DNA of 64,000 nucleotides from Acrasis kona (taxonomy: Eukaryota; Heterolobosea; Eutetramitea; Acrasida; Acrasidae). The stretch spans positions 1 to 64,000 of the forward strand of contig JAOPGA020000676.1 of assembly GCA_026419775.2 (NCBI GenBank), read 5' to 3'. Each line of letters opens with the position of its first letter. The stretch's first letter is position 1. The notes below the pieces were generated by a model that worked only from the letters and a program-made list of their open reading frames with translations, was not told where the DNA came from and did no database searches. The translations under genes were made by a program, and so were the position numbers. Shown piece by piece: positions 29,918-39,346 of this stretch.

Positions 29918-31727
29918 ATGAAAGAGGGAAACACAATCACTGTCCAAAGAGGTTTGAGGGCTCATGAGAACCTTGGGCAAGACCATATATCCAAGCCAAA
30001 TAGTGAAGTCGGAGAAGATGTTCCTAACGTACGTAACAAAGTCGGAGTAAATGTTTCGGATGTGTCTGAGTTTCAAAAACATACGGAAATAGTGAGATCT
30101 AACCATCGGAAAAAACAGAAAAAACAAAGATGCAAGAAAACGAAGCTTAAAAACACCATCCAAAAATTTGTGAAGCAAGAAATGGTATGTAAATTAATTC
30201 TATAAATTTTAAATATGTTAGTCTGCTACAAACCCAACGAAGATGTATGATGAAATGTGGGAGGACTACAAAACCATTAGGAAGATGGATGATTTAACCA
30301 TTGATCTCAACGAATTTTTGAAACACATCGAGGCAAAAAAGAAAAAGTTTCCGCTTAACAAGAAACAACGCAACATTTTGAAGGACTACACGAAACAGTA
30401 CGGATACGAATACTGTGTGAGCAGCGACAAACGCAATCCATTTCTCAACAAATCAGATGATGATGTTGAATCAGAATCAGAGTTTAAAGTCTCCAAAGAA
30501 CACAACAAGAGGTACAAGCAGTTCAAATGCCTTCTCGCAAAAAGTGACTTTCGCATTCATTACAATTATGACATCGATCTCAATTCGAAACAATCGCAAT
30601 CGAGTTTAAAAAAGAAAATGAATGCATTTTTGCCGAAGAAGAACAACAACATTGCTAAAGATAAAGATGCACATGAATCAAGTCCCACCTTTGAAGAATG
30701 GATTTTCAACAAACTCGAGGAAATTTCTGATCAACAAATCACAATTGGCCTTGACAAAAAACACAAGTTAGTGAACATTATGCTTCCAAAAATGATAACA
30801 GAAGCTGAACAGAAGGACTTATCAGCAGCATTATTGGAGCTCACAATAATGTTTCCGCAACCATTTACAAAATGCGATGATCGTCACAGAAATTGCGAAG
30901 AGATTGATGTATATCATTTTTTTGAGTGGTCTCCAATTGGACACCCATTGACTCGTGTTGTTAGTAGGCAATCCATTGCTAAAGGAAAAGTTACTGCCTT
31001 GCCAAGTGTTGCTAACATCAAGAAAGCATTCTTTAAATACAGAAGAGATTTGAGCTCTTTAATCAAGGCTGTTGATAAAGAGATGTACGAAGAATGTCGT
31101 CGTGTTGTTGCTGGAAGCAGTGACGAGTTCAAGACTATTCTTCAGTCCTGTATTGAAGAAGTTTTTCTGGGTTGTGCTATAAATACTGGACAGTGTGCCA
31201 ACCACAGAGACTTCACTGACGTAAAGCAGCCCCTTTCTGCTCTTTCAGCATTTGGATTCTTTTCAGGTGCGTTTGTATGCTTTCCTGAGCTAGGAATAAA
31301 ATTCCCACAAAGACCAGGATGCACCTTGATGTTCAGTTCAGAAGTAGTGCAACATTTTGTTTCGCCTTATGCTGGGTATCGATTTGGGGTTGTTCATTGT
31401 AGCCATGATCTTCATAAAAAAAGTAAGGAGAAGTCGTTCATATCTCCAAAACAGTTGAAGAGAAATCACGATGTTCATAATGAAAAAGCCAAACGAAAAA
31501 TGATGCACCTTAAAAAAACGAATAAATTTCTCAATTCATTATATAATTCCAGTGATGAAGAAGAGTTTGAGGAGGAAGAGATGTTAGGTGTTGAAATTGA
31601 TGAAGAGACTGAAAGTGGTGAGGTTGATAATGATAATGAAGAATCTGAAGAAGAAGAGTCTGAAGAAGAAGAGACTGAAGAAGAGGTAGACGAGCATGAC
31701 AAAGAGGTCAACGAAAATGAAGACTGA
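29918..31727 (+). CDS. TET/JBP-like 2-oxoglutarate Fe(II) dioxygenase
   Basis: Exons 29918-30184 and 30243-31727 with a 58-nt intron give 583 residues. The N-terminal part is basic (HRKKQKKQRCKKTKLK). The catalytic core is C-terminal: NHRDFTD supplies the HxD iron ligands near residue 408, then SAFGFFSGAFVCFPELGIKF, then PGCTLMFSS, the distal His in VVQHFVSPYAG near 459 and an Arg (YRFGVVHCSHD) placed to bind 2-oxoglutarate. This pattern matches the TET/JBP superfamily, and especially fungal members, better than AlkB or prolyl hydroxylases. The last 70 residues are nearly all Glu/Asp. Naegleria is known to encode several TET/JBP proteins that oxidise 5-methylcytosine. Inferred: a modified-base oxidase; the substrate is unproven. 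Confidence 0.75.
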
Positions 31728-31763
31728 TGGTGTCAGAATAATGTTACAAAATAAATATAATTT

Positions 31764-31997
31764 CTACCTTTTTGGAAAGTTCAACAGAAAGAGAAGAAGA
31801 CAGGCAACCGACACAATGATGAATATGCTGAAGTTTATCATTTGATGGATTGCTCCCCTAAAGAACATCCAAATGAAAAATGCGTTAGTAGTCAAGCCAT
31901 AGCTAACGTCTACCTCTTTCGAAAACTCCAAAACTTTCACACTATCACCAACGTTGGTCACGCTCAACGTGAACTCTAAAACATCTAACCGCTCCAT
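31764..31997 (-). CDS. Small protein with a C-terminal membrane helix
   Basis: A 77-residue ORF from an ATG at 31997, with a helix near the end (FSIFIIVSVACLLLFLLNF) followed by PKR. The N-terminal part (EFTLSVTNVGDSVKVLEFSK) looks like beta strands facing one side of a membrane. It resembles short lumenal ER subunits in layout only; no family is recognised. It converges on the dioxygenase gene, with 36 bp between the ends. Upstream exons cannot be excluded. Confidence 0.45.
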   Translation of the reverse strand: MERLDVLEFTLSVTNVGDSVKVLEFSKEVDVSYGLTTNAFFIWMFFRGAIHQMINFSIFIIVSVACLLLFLLNFPKR

Positions 31998-32155
31998 TCA
32001 CGGTTTCAGCTTCAATTCGCTTTGCAAAGTCCATTAAGAGATTATGGTGATTTTGAGTACTCGCAGGATTGTACCCTTGTTTTGAAACAGCCTACGACTG
32101 CCTTGATGGATTTACTTGCTTCCATTCACTAAATCATGTAAATGAAGCTTTGACA

Positions 32156-32590
32156 ATGTTTTACTCAAAGACCATTAAGTCACCCGTTACCAAACTTTTC
32201 TGCCCCAAAGGTGATGCACGTTTTACGTCGGTCTATTTACCAGTAGACGGCAAGAAGGAGAATCATTTCGTATGTCTCCCCATGGATTCTGTCAACATCA
32301 ATTCTGGCATTGATGCACATAAATTCCTTGCATCCCACCACAACAAATCCCATAGGTGTACACCTCTACCGGTACCGCATCCTGATTTGTCCAAATCAGC
32401 CCTTGCTGATTTTGTAATCTCTTACAAACCAGCACATTGGGACTCACTTTCAATCCGGCCTCACATGGGAAGCACATTTTCAAAATGTCCTTCACTTGCC
32501 CGTTTTGTCACCATGTCACGCATTTGCTTGGTATTGGAACATGCAACCATCAAGCATTTCCGGGTAAAGGTCAAGCGTCACACTAGTTAG
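32156..32590 (+). CDS. Unknown protein, about 144 residues
   Basis: The frame is open from about 32051; the first ATG is at 32156. The sequence is moderately Cys/His-rich (KLFCPKGDARFTSVYLPVDG, HHNKSHRCTPLPVPHPDLSK) and ends with a basic tail. A possible acceptor (CGCAG at 32060-32064) means a 5' exon may exist. No family recognised. Normal amino-acid balance and length support a real gene, but only moderately. Confidence 0.4.
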   Translation: MFYSKTIKSPVTKLFCPKGDARFTSVYLPVDGKKENHFVCLPMDSVNINSGIDAHKFLASHHNKSHRCTPLPVPHPDLSKSALADFVISYKPAHWDSLSIRPHMGSTFSKCPSLARFVTMSRICLVLEHATIKHFRVKVKRHTS

Positions 32591-32766
32591 AACAAATACT
32601 TGCAATAAAACGTGTGTTAATTGTATCTGTAATTGATTTCGCTTGTACAATATAATGGCTTGATCCATTTCATTATAGTATACAGCATACAAAACTATTC
32701 ACAAGTGGCATAATAAAAATTTTATTGTGTACATTCTTGATAATCAGTAACTGCATCACGCTTCAA

Positions 32767-32883
32767 CAATATAAGAACAACGAAGGTCGCGATGATTTCC
32801 TCACTTCTTTTGTATTGTGACGGCTTCGCTCCTCACAATAGAACATGTTCTAAATCAACGCGACCTTCGTTGTTCTTATATTG
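32767..32883. repeat. 25-bp perfect inverted repeat with nested dyads
   Basis: CAATATAAGAACAACGAAGG plus TCGCG at 32767-32791 is the exact reverse complement of 32859-32883. The 67-bp interior holds a second dyad (TATTGTGA at 32813 and TCACAATA at 32833) and the palindrome GAACATGTTC at 32841-32850. It could be a foldback element or transcribed hairpin. No target-site duplication is clear. It sits in a gene-poor stretch. Confidence 0.85.
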
Positions 32884-33266
32884 TCTTCGCTTATGATATA
32901 ATATTAATTATCTCATATATATCCCCAATACATTCAGAGTCCGGTGGCTTATATGAACCTGAATCTTTAGTTATTCCAACCTTTTGTAAAACAATGTAGG
33001 TTTGTATGGTGTTGTTTATATCTTTCAGTGGTTTTTATCATGGATCATTTCAGATTCAGGTTACTAGAGTGATTTGATGTTTGACTCAAAATTTATTGTA
33101 ATGATGCATGTTTCACGGCTGTTTCAAACCTTTTATCTCAAAACCATTATACAACCAATAATGTACAGAAAGATATGAAGGATTTTAACCAAACACACAA
33201 TGATGATCAATAACATGTAATCAAACCCTGGAAGACTAAAGGACGTAGCACCTTTATTACCAATAA
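32884..33266. other. Intergenic, no clear feature
   Basis: AT-rich; nothing recognisable apart from short frames. Confidence 0.35.
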
Positions 33267-33745
33267 TCACAAGATCTCACTCGTAATTGCTTTGCAAAAC
33301 TGATGCAATGAATCAACATTATTAATATTGGTTACAAACAAGAATTTGCCAGAAACATCTATACATGGGTCGTATATAGGTAATACATCCAAGGTAATTC
33401 CATGTTGCATTATGCTAACAATGTGCATTAAGACTCCAAGCAAGTCATAGTGGTATGAATGGCGGCATATTCACTCAAGTATTCAAATACGATGTGGATT
33501 GCCATGTGGACCAAATTATTGTGTTTCAGGAAGAACACAATATTATTCTACTTTTAAAAAAGAGAAGATTCGAGCATTCCCTGGATGGTATGTTAATTTG
33601 TTGTTGATGTTTACTCACTCACTTACTGACATACGGATCAAATGTAGCATCTAAAACATACGAACACAGTTTTTTGGCATCTAGAGCTTGTTTGCTACAA
33701 GATTTGAATGCAGGCCCTAGCTCAATAGAATCACAAATAAATTAT
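33267..33745 (-). pseudogene. Decayed or multi-exon unknown coding remnant
   Basis: On the minus strand, coding-like text appears in pieces: SIELGPAFKSCSKQALDAKK (near 33735), HNNLVHMAIHIVFEYLSEYA (near 33500) and DVLPIYDPCIDVSGKFLFVT (near 33375), ending ITSEIL with TGA at 33267. One possible intron (GTAAGTGAGTG, 33579-33624) is visible, but the other junctions need frameshifts. No family recognised; probably a pseudogene. Confidence 0.3.
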
Positions 33746-34350
33746 TAAAACAGAACAATAATTGGAAGCCAAAGTGAAATTGTTAGGGTAAACTTTATTG
33801 CATTATACATGTGTGTGCCTTTAATGTTGTGTATTTATGCTTGAACGGGTTGTCTCATTACTTTAACCGACAGTCGAGTTGAAATGAATCATCATTTATC
33901 TTGTAGTTTTTTGTTCGTATAGTCTGCTTCTTGCTATATGTGTTGTTGTTGTCATTCAAATGTTGATTCTCAGATACTCATAGTTCACAACCACACAGTC
34001 TGTGCTCAGCCAAGCCACGAATGAGCCCCTCGATTCTGATTGGACGCGCCATTCTTCGCGATTTACAAAAGCCGGAGAATTGAAACATCCAGTTGTGTTA
34101 GTTGAAACGAAAATTATTTGTTTCGAAACAAATTGTTTCTATAGGAGCCCTAGCCACATCTCGCATATCAACATTTATATGAACTGGGAAAAGAGAAAAT
34201 AATGTATACTTTGTAATTAAAACCAGCATATTATTGGTTGTCGGAGCAGCATTAAAAGGAAAATATTTATTTTTAGACAGTTGTTTTTAGTCTTGATGTA
34301 TTTAAGGACTAAAATTATCTCTAGAGTGGACACAACAATAAAACAAAAAC
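33746..34350. other. Intergenic upstream of the six-helix protein
   Basis: No convincing ORF. A partly palindromic AACGAAAATTATTTGTTTCG run occurs near 34106. It holds the promoter of the strongly biased gene at 34351. Confidence 0.35.
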
Positions 34351-35178
34351 ATGAACACAACAACATCAACAATGCCCACCACAGCTCCAACAAAGGTCTT
34401 GAACGGACCGGGAGCTGCCACCACCGTCACCCAAACAACGGTCACCCAAACAGCTTATGCAGCACCAGTTGAAGCAAAGTCACAAATCCTATCCCAAATC
34501 ATGGGCGCGCTAATGGGTTTATCCATGTTTATTGGAGGCGTTTTACTATTAGTCGGTGCCGCAATTAGTTTGGCGGACTTTGGATACCATTACGTCGCCA
34601 GCGGTGTCCTCTGGATTATCGCCTTCTCATTCTTTACTTTGGCATCAATCTTCGCCTTCGTCGGAGGTTTCGATCTCGGAAACAAGAACTCAAGAACTCC
34701 TTATCACTTCTTGAACATCATCGGTAGCATTGCCTTCTTTTTGGGAAGCATCCTTATGATCATTGGTGCTGCTTTGTGGTTGGCCGGAAGTGCTAGATTC
34801 GACACTTTCAACGCAGGCACCATCATCTGGATTATTGGATCATCATTAATCTTGACATACTTTTTGATCCGCAACTATGGTGCAGTGGTCGATGGAATTT
34901 TCTTATACCACGCCTTCATGAGCAACATGAACAGCCGCACTAGTGGTACTTTCCAAGTTGCACCAAAGAGTTTGATCTCCAGCTTGTACTTGAACGGTAT
35001 TGCCACAGTCATGTATACTGTTGCCTCTGTATTGTTACTGCTTGGTTCCATCGCATGGCACAGTTTCTTAAGAGCAGCCGAGACTAGATCATTCCAAACT
35101 CAAGCTGGTGTCTTGTGGGTCATCGCTGGTGCTTTGTACCTCATTGCTGGCTTGTTACAAATTGCCGCAAGAAGATAA
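34351..35178 (+). CDS. Six-helix membrane protein, highly expressed type
   Basis: A 275-residue protein. The first 45 residues are Thr/Ala-rich and soluble. About six membrane helices follow, for example LMGLSMFIGGVLLLVGAAIS, LWIIAFSFFTLASIFAFVGG and IIGSIAFFLGSILMIIGAAL. Paired helices with a GS-x-x-F/L-x-G pattern resemble YrhK-like domains, perhaps in two or three copies. There is no signal peptide or catalytic motif. Codon use is strongly biased to C-ending codons, as in the S-adenosylhomocysteinase gene nearby, which suggests high expression. Function unknown; a structural role in the plasma membrane or vacuole is only a guess. Confidence 0.7.
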   Translation: MNTTTSTMPTTAPTKVLNGPGAATTVTQTTVTQTAYAAPVEAKSQILSQIMGALMGLSMFIGGVLLLVGAAISLADFGYHYVASGVLWIIAFSFFTLASIFAFVGGFDLGNKNSRTPYHFLNIIGSIAFFLGSILMIIGAALWLAGSARFDTFNAGTIIWIIGSSLILTYFLIRNYGAVVDGIFLYHAFMSNMNSRTSGTFQVAPKSLISSLYLNGIATVMYTVASVLLLLGSIAWHSFLRAAETRSFQTQAGVLWVIAGALYLIAGLLQIAARR

Positions 35179-35221
35179 ACTAATTGTAAATAAATCAAAA
35201 TTTTTATAAACGACCGCTACA

Positions 35222-35605
35222 CTAAAGGGACCAAATTTTTATTGTCTCATCATTAGAACCAGTGATAATTTTATCTCCTGCTCTTTCCACATTTAACAGG
35301 CCCCTATGCTCTTTGATGCAAAACATCTCACAACCTGTCAATAAATTCCAAAAACGAACAAGTTTATCATCAGACGCACTTGCAATTGTTTTCGCCAACA
35401 AGGGAATGTGTCCAACAGCGCCCCCATGATCCTGCAAGATAAAAACTAATTTCTTCTTTTCAAATCCCATGCCGTTCTAGTGAAAAAGTCTTAAGGTGCG
35501 ATGTCCACTAATGGTTGGTGTCTCAAGATCTTTGGTCTCATTAACAACAACTTCGTCATGCGAGAATTTAAGCGGCAATCCATTAACAATTATCTTCCAC
35601 TTTTG
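35222..35605 (-). pseudogene. WD40 repeat protein remnant
   Basis: The last 82 codons encode about two WD40 blades (KTIASASDDKLVRFWNLLTG and KIITGSNDETIKIWSL). Upstream in the same frame is FSHDEVVVNETKDLETPTIS followed by GHRTLRLFH, then an in-frame TAG at about 35479. An acceptor-like TTTTAG precedes 35605, but no upstream exon was found. It is either the 3' end of a decayed WD40 gene or a gene whose introns I could not solve. Confidence 0.5.
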
Positions 35606-35800
35606 CTAAAATTTTCACGACCGGATCTTCTGTTTAAATTTGCTTTTAAAAGGCACCATTCAATTGAATGGCAGCTTTCCGAAAACGACATCACTTGATG
35701 TCTTGTTTGTCTGCTGATGAACTCAACTATCTTCCCAACTCAACCTTGAGAGTTACAATTAAAAAGGAGAATATGTTGAAGCAAAATAACAACAATAGAT

Positions 35801-37594
35801 ATGATAGTATTCAACAACACAGAATTACCAGTCGAAGTACTTCGGTTAATCAAAAGCTACATGCATTTTGTGCATTACTTGAGAAGTATCAGAATTTGCC
35901 GTGAGTGGCATGAATTAGTACACGATTATGAAAGCGAAGAAGTATTAGATGCTACTTGGTGGAATTCTTTCGGAAATTATAATAAAACAAAACATCAATG
36001 CCTGGCCAAATTGTTTCCAAACATCAAAACACTGAGATATACCGATAACCTTTATGCAGAAAATATTCAATGGTACAAGAACATAGAGCGATTGGAAATA
36101 GTAATTCTCCCAAAACGCACAAACAACAGCTGCAGCAAAACGTTTGTCTATACACTCTCACAAGCAAAGGAGAAATACCTACCCAATTTATCCATTTACG
36201 TTTACCATTTCACCTCACTTCATAGAACCGAACTTCAAAACTACAACAACATTAACTTCCTCTACGCGAAATGTGAAGATGACGGTGATGCCGACATGAT
36301 AGCAAGTATAGGTCACGCAGTCGACCATCTAAAATACAACCCGCTGCTATTATGGGGAGGCCAAGTCAAAGTTGTCGAAAATGTCACATTATTAACAACA
36401 CAAATCGACTTTGGATACAACTGCACTACCGATGTATTCGACTATTATTTCAACCGGTTAGACCGACTAGGCATCGAATGTAAAGTTACAATGAGATACA
36501 TTGACTCGACCAGACTGAGATTACAAATACCCCTACTCGAATACATTTTAAGCGACAAATGCCCACCTCGATACCGATTCGATACGAAAAAAAGAGATTT
36601 ACTCTACGAAGTGTCGCAGGAAGGAAGCGTCGAGATGCTCGAATACTTACTAACCAGTCCAAACCACAATTTTAATTTGTTCGAAAGGCGAAATCCCCTA
36701 CAAGGATGCTTGTCGAGCGAATACCGTTATAATGTGACCATGTATGATTTTATCGATTTGCTTTTAAGAAGAGAGCCGCGCTTAATGTACTATGGAGATA
36801 TTCAAGGATTTCCTGATCCTTCAAAAGATGTAGATGATCCAGCCAACAACATGTTCTCTCCAATGTCATTATTGATAAATCAAAACCATTATGCTTTATA
36901 CTCGGGTACTCATCAATGTCTGCTCAAACATGGATTGGATGTCGACAGAGTTGATTACAGAGGTAGAAAACCTATTCATTATGTAAGCGAACTAAGTTTT
37001 AATTTTAGCAAGTATTACAAAGTTCAAAATTTGAATGACTTGTTGATGAAGGACAATAATGGCGATGAACCTTTATCTCTCTTCTTACAAAGTGGTCATA
37101 ACTTTTATATGTTTGAAAAATACTTTAAAATGTTGAAGTTGACCGACAAACAAATCAAAGAAATGAGATTTGGAAGTGATAATGATACCACTCTTCATTT
37201 GTTCATGAAAACTGTACAAGCGACCGATCAATCCATTCTGGATATGATCAAGTTGTGTGATGTGGAGGCAGTTAATAATAAGGGAGAGAGACCTTATCAC
37301 ATGTTGAAGTATTTGGATTTTTGTAATAATACGGACCCTGATAAATCTCGCATAAAAGTTGTTGAAAAATTGTTAAAAAAGATAAAAGATGATGATGAGT
37401 TTCTTGTTGGTCAACTACAAATATTGCAAAGGCATTATGAAAATCAACAAAAGTACAAAAATCAACAAAAGTACAAAAATCAACAAAATGCTACAAAGAC
37501 ACAAAATAAATTTTTAGATAAAATTTTGAAGAATTTTAAATCAAGCACGTCCAAGGAGGGAAAGAAAAGCAGAAGAGCCGTGCTAGAGAAGTGA
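35801..37594 (+). CDS. F-box-like and ankyrin repeat protein
   Basis: A 597-residue single-exon protein from the first ATG. The N-terminus (ELPVEVLRLIKSYMHFVHYL, then RICREWHELV) fits an F-box, which binds Skp1 in SCF ubiquitin ligases. The middle is unrecognised. From about residue 265 there are degenerate ankyrin-type repeats, clearest in CLLKHGLDVDRVDYRGRKPI and in DVEAVNNKGERPYHMLKYL. The C-terminus is Lys/Gln-rich with a triple YKNQQ repeat encoded by an 18-bp near-perfect DNA repeat. Inferred: a substrate adaptor for an SCF ligase. The F-box call is by pattern only. Confidence 0.65.
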   Translation: MIVFNNTELPVEVLRLIKSYMHFVHYLRSIRICREWHELVHDYESEEVLDATWWNSFGNYNKTKHQCLAKLFPNIKTLRYTDNLYAENIQWYKNIERLEIVILPKRTNNSCSKTFVYTLSQAKEKYLPNLSIYVYHFTSLHRTELQNYNNINFLYAKCEDDGDADMIASIGHAVDHLKYNPLLLWGGQVKVVENVTLLTTQIDFGYNCTTDVFDYYFNRLDRLGIECKVTMRYIDSTRLRLQIPLLEYILSDKCPPRYRFDTKKRDLLYEVSQEGSVEMLEYLLTSPNHNFNLFERRNPLQGCLSSEYRYNVTMYDFIDLLLRREPRLMYYGDIQGFPDPSKDVDDPANNMFSPMSLLINQNHYALYSGTHQCLLKHGLDVDRVDYRGRKPIHYVSELSFNFSKYYKVQNLNDLLMKDNNGDEPLSLFLQSGHNFYMFEKYFKMLKLTDKQIKEMRFGSDNDTTLHLFMKTVQATDQSILDMIKLCDVEAVNNKGERPYHMLKYLDFCNNTDPDKSRIKVVEKLLKKIKDDDEFLVGQLQILQRHYENQQKYKNQQKYKNQQNATKTQNKFLDKILKNFKSSTSKEGKKSRRAVLEK

Positions 37595-37878
37595 GGGTGA
37601 CAAAGTTGTTGATATATCTAGTTGTATAATTCGTTTTAGATTTCATTCTCATCATTAAATATGTCTTCTTGTTTAGTACTCGACTTGTTGATTGTCCTCT
37701 TTGATACCTCTGCTGAACGTAAAGATTTTCTGGCCTAAGCTTTTGTGATGTTTTTTATTTTTGCCATAAACACCCAACCCACCCGGATCTTTTTGAAGCT
37801 CCAATCAATCAAAAATGATCTGGGATAATTTAAATTTCCGTTGGTTATAATTTCACACAACCCAATTTCAAACAAACA

Positions 37879-39321
37879 ATGTCATCCACTCTCACCACAA
37901 GCACTGGAGCAACACGCACCGTAACCGCCGATTACGAAATCGCTAACATTGACCTTGCTGATTTCGGTCGTAAGGAATTGACCCTAGCTGAGAATGAGAT
38001 GCCCGGTTTGATGGCATGCAGAGAGAACTATGGTAAGGAGAAGCCATTGAACGGTGTCCGTGTTATGGGTTCCCTACACATGACCATCCAAACTGGTGTT
38101 TTGATTGAAACTTTGAAGGCTTTGGGTGCCGACGTCCGTTGGTGCAGCTGCAACATCTTCTCAACTCAAGACCACGCAGCCGCAGCCATCGCTGCTTCTG
38201 GTACACCAGTCTTCGCCTGGAAGGGAGAGACTCTTGAAGAATACTGGGACTGCACATACAGAGCCATCAGATGGGGACCAGGTGTAGGACCTCAACTAAT
38301 TGTTGACGATGGTGGAGATGCCACTCTATTGATCCACAAGGGTTTCCAAGCCGAGAAGGACGCATCCATCCTAGAGAATGACGAGGGTATCGAAGAAGTC
38401 CGCATCATCAACAACCTAATCAAGAAGATCTTGAAGGAAGAGCCAGGATTCTTCAGCACCATCGTTCCTCAACTAAAGGGTGTATCCGAAGAGACAACCA
38501 CCGGTGTCCACAGATTGAAGCAAATGCACAAGGAAAAGACATTGTTGTTCCCAGCCATCAACGTCAACGATTCAGTCACAAAGAGCAAGTTCGACAACGT
38601 CTACGGTTGCAGACACTCATTGGTCGACAGTATCATGAGAGCCACCGACGTCATGTTGGCCGGTAAGCTTTGCGTCGTTTGTGGTTATGGTGATGTAGGA
38701 AAGGGATCCGCCGACTCTCTACGTGCCCAAGGTGCCCGCGTCGTCGTCACTGAAGTCGACCCCATCTGCGCCCTTCAAGCCATGATGGCCGGTTATGACG
38801 TCAAGACCATCGAAGATGTAATTGGCGAAGCCGAAGTATACGTCACCGCCACCGGTAACAAGGACATTATCATGGCCTCTCACATGAAGAAGATGAGACA
38901 TCAAGCCATCGTCTGCAACATTGGTCACTTTGACAATGAGATTGACGTCACCGGTCTAAGAGCCGTCGAAGGCATCAAGATTGTTAACATTAAACCACAA
39001 GTCGACCAATACGTCTTCCCAGACGGTCACTCCATCTTGTTGTTGGCCGAGGGTCGTTTGGTAAACTTGGGCTGCGCCACTGGTCACCCCTCATTCGTGA
39101 TGAGCACATCATTCACCAACCAAACACTTGCACAAATCTCACTATGGAAGGAGAAGCACGAGATTGGTGTCTACACATTACCTAAGAAGTTGGACGAGGA
39201 GGTAGCCCGTCTACATTTGGCCAAGTTAGGTGCCAAGCTAACCAAACTATCATCATCACAAGCAAGCTACATTGGTGTCGACGTCGAAGGTCCATTCAAG
39301 GGTAACGAATACCGTTATTAA
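37879..39321 (+). CDS. SAHH: S-adenosylhomocysteinase
   Basis: A 480-residue single-exon enzyme that splits S-adenosylhomocysteine into adenosine and homocysteine, clearing the product inhibitor of methyltransferases. Landmarks: [33 protein letters not shown], the NAD-binding [20 protein letters not shown], and a C-terminus ending NEYRY that completes the neighbouring subunit's NAD site. It carries the roughly 40-residue insertion (around residues 155-195) found in plant, bacterial and many protist enzymes but not in the human form. Codon use is strongly C-ending, unlike most neighbours, pointing to high expression. No targeting signal, so cytosolic or nuclear. Confidence 0.97.
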   Translation: MSSTLTTSTGATRTVTADYEIANIDLADFGRKELTLAENEMPGLMACRENYGKEKPLNGVRVMGSLHMTIQTGVLIETLKALGADVRWCSCNIFSTQDHAAAAIAASGTPVFAWKGETLEEYWDCTYRAIRWGPGVGPQLIVDDGGDATLLIHKGFQAEKDASILENDEGIEEVRIINNLIKKILKEEPGFFSTIVPQLKGVSEETTTGVHRLKQMHKEKTLLFPAINVNDSVTKSKFDNVYGCRHSLVDSIMRATDVMLAGKLCVVCGYGDVGKGSADSLRAQGARVVVTEVDPICALQAMMAGYDVKTIEDVIGEAEVYVTATGNKDIIMASHMKKMRHQAIVCNIGHFDNEIDVTGLRAVEGIKIVNIKPQVDQYVFPDGHSILLLAEGRLVNLGCATGHPSFVMSTSFTNQTLAQISLWKEKHEIGVYTLPKKLDEEVARLHLAKLGAKLTKLSSSQASYIGVDVEGPFKGNEYRY

Positions 39322-39346
39322 ATTATCTTTTTTTAAAATTTACATT

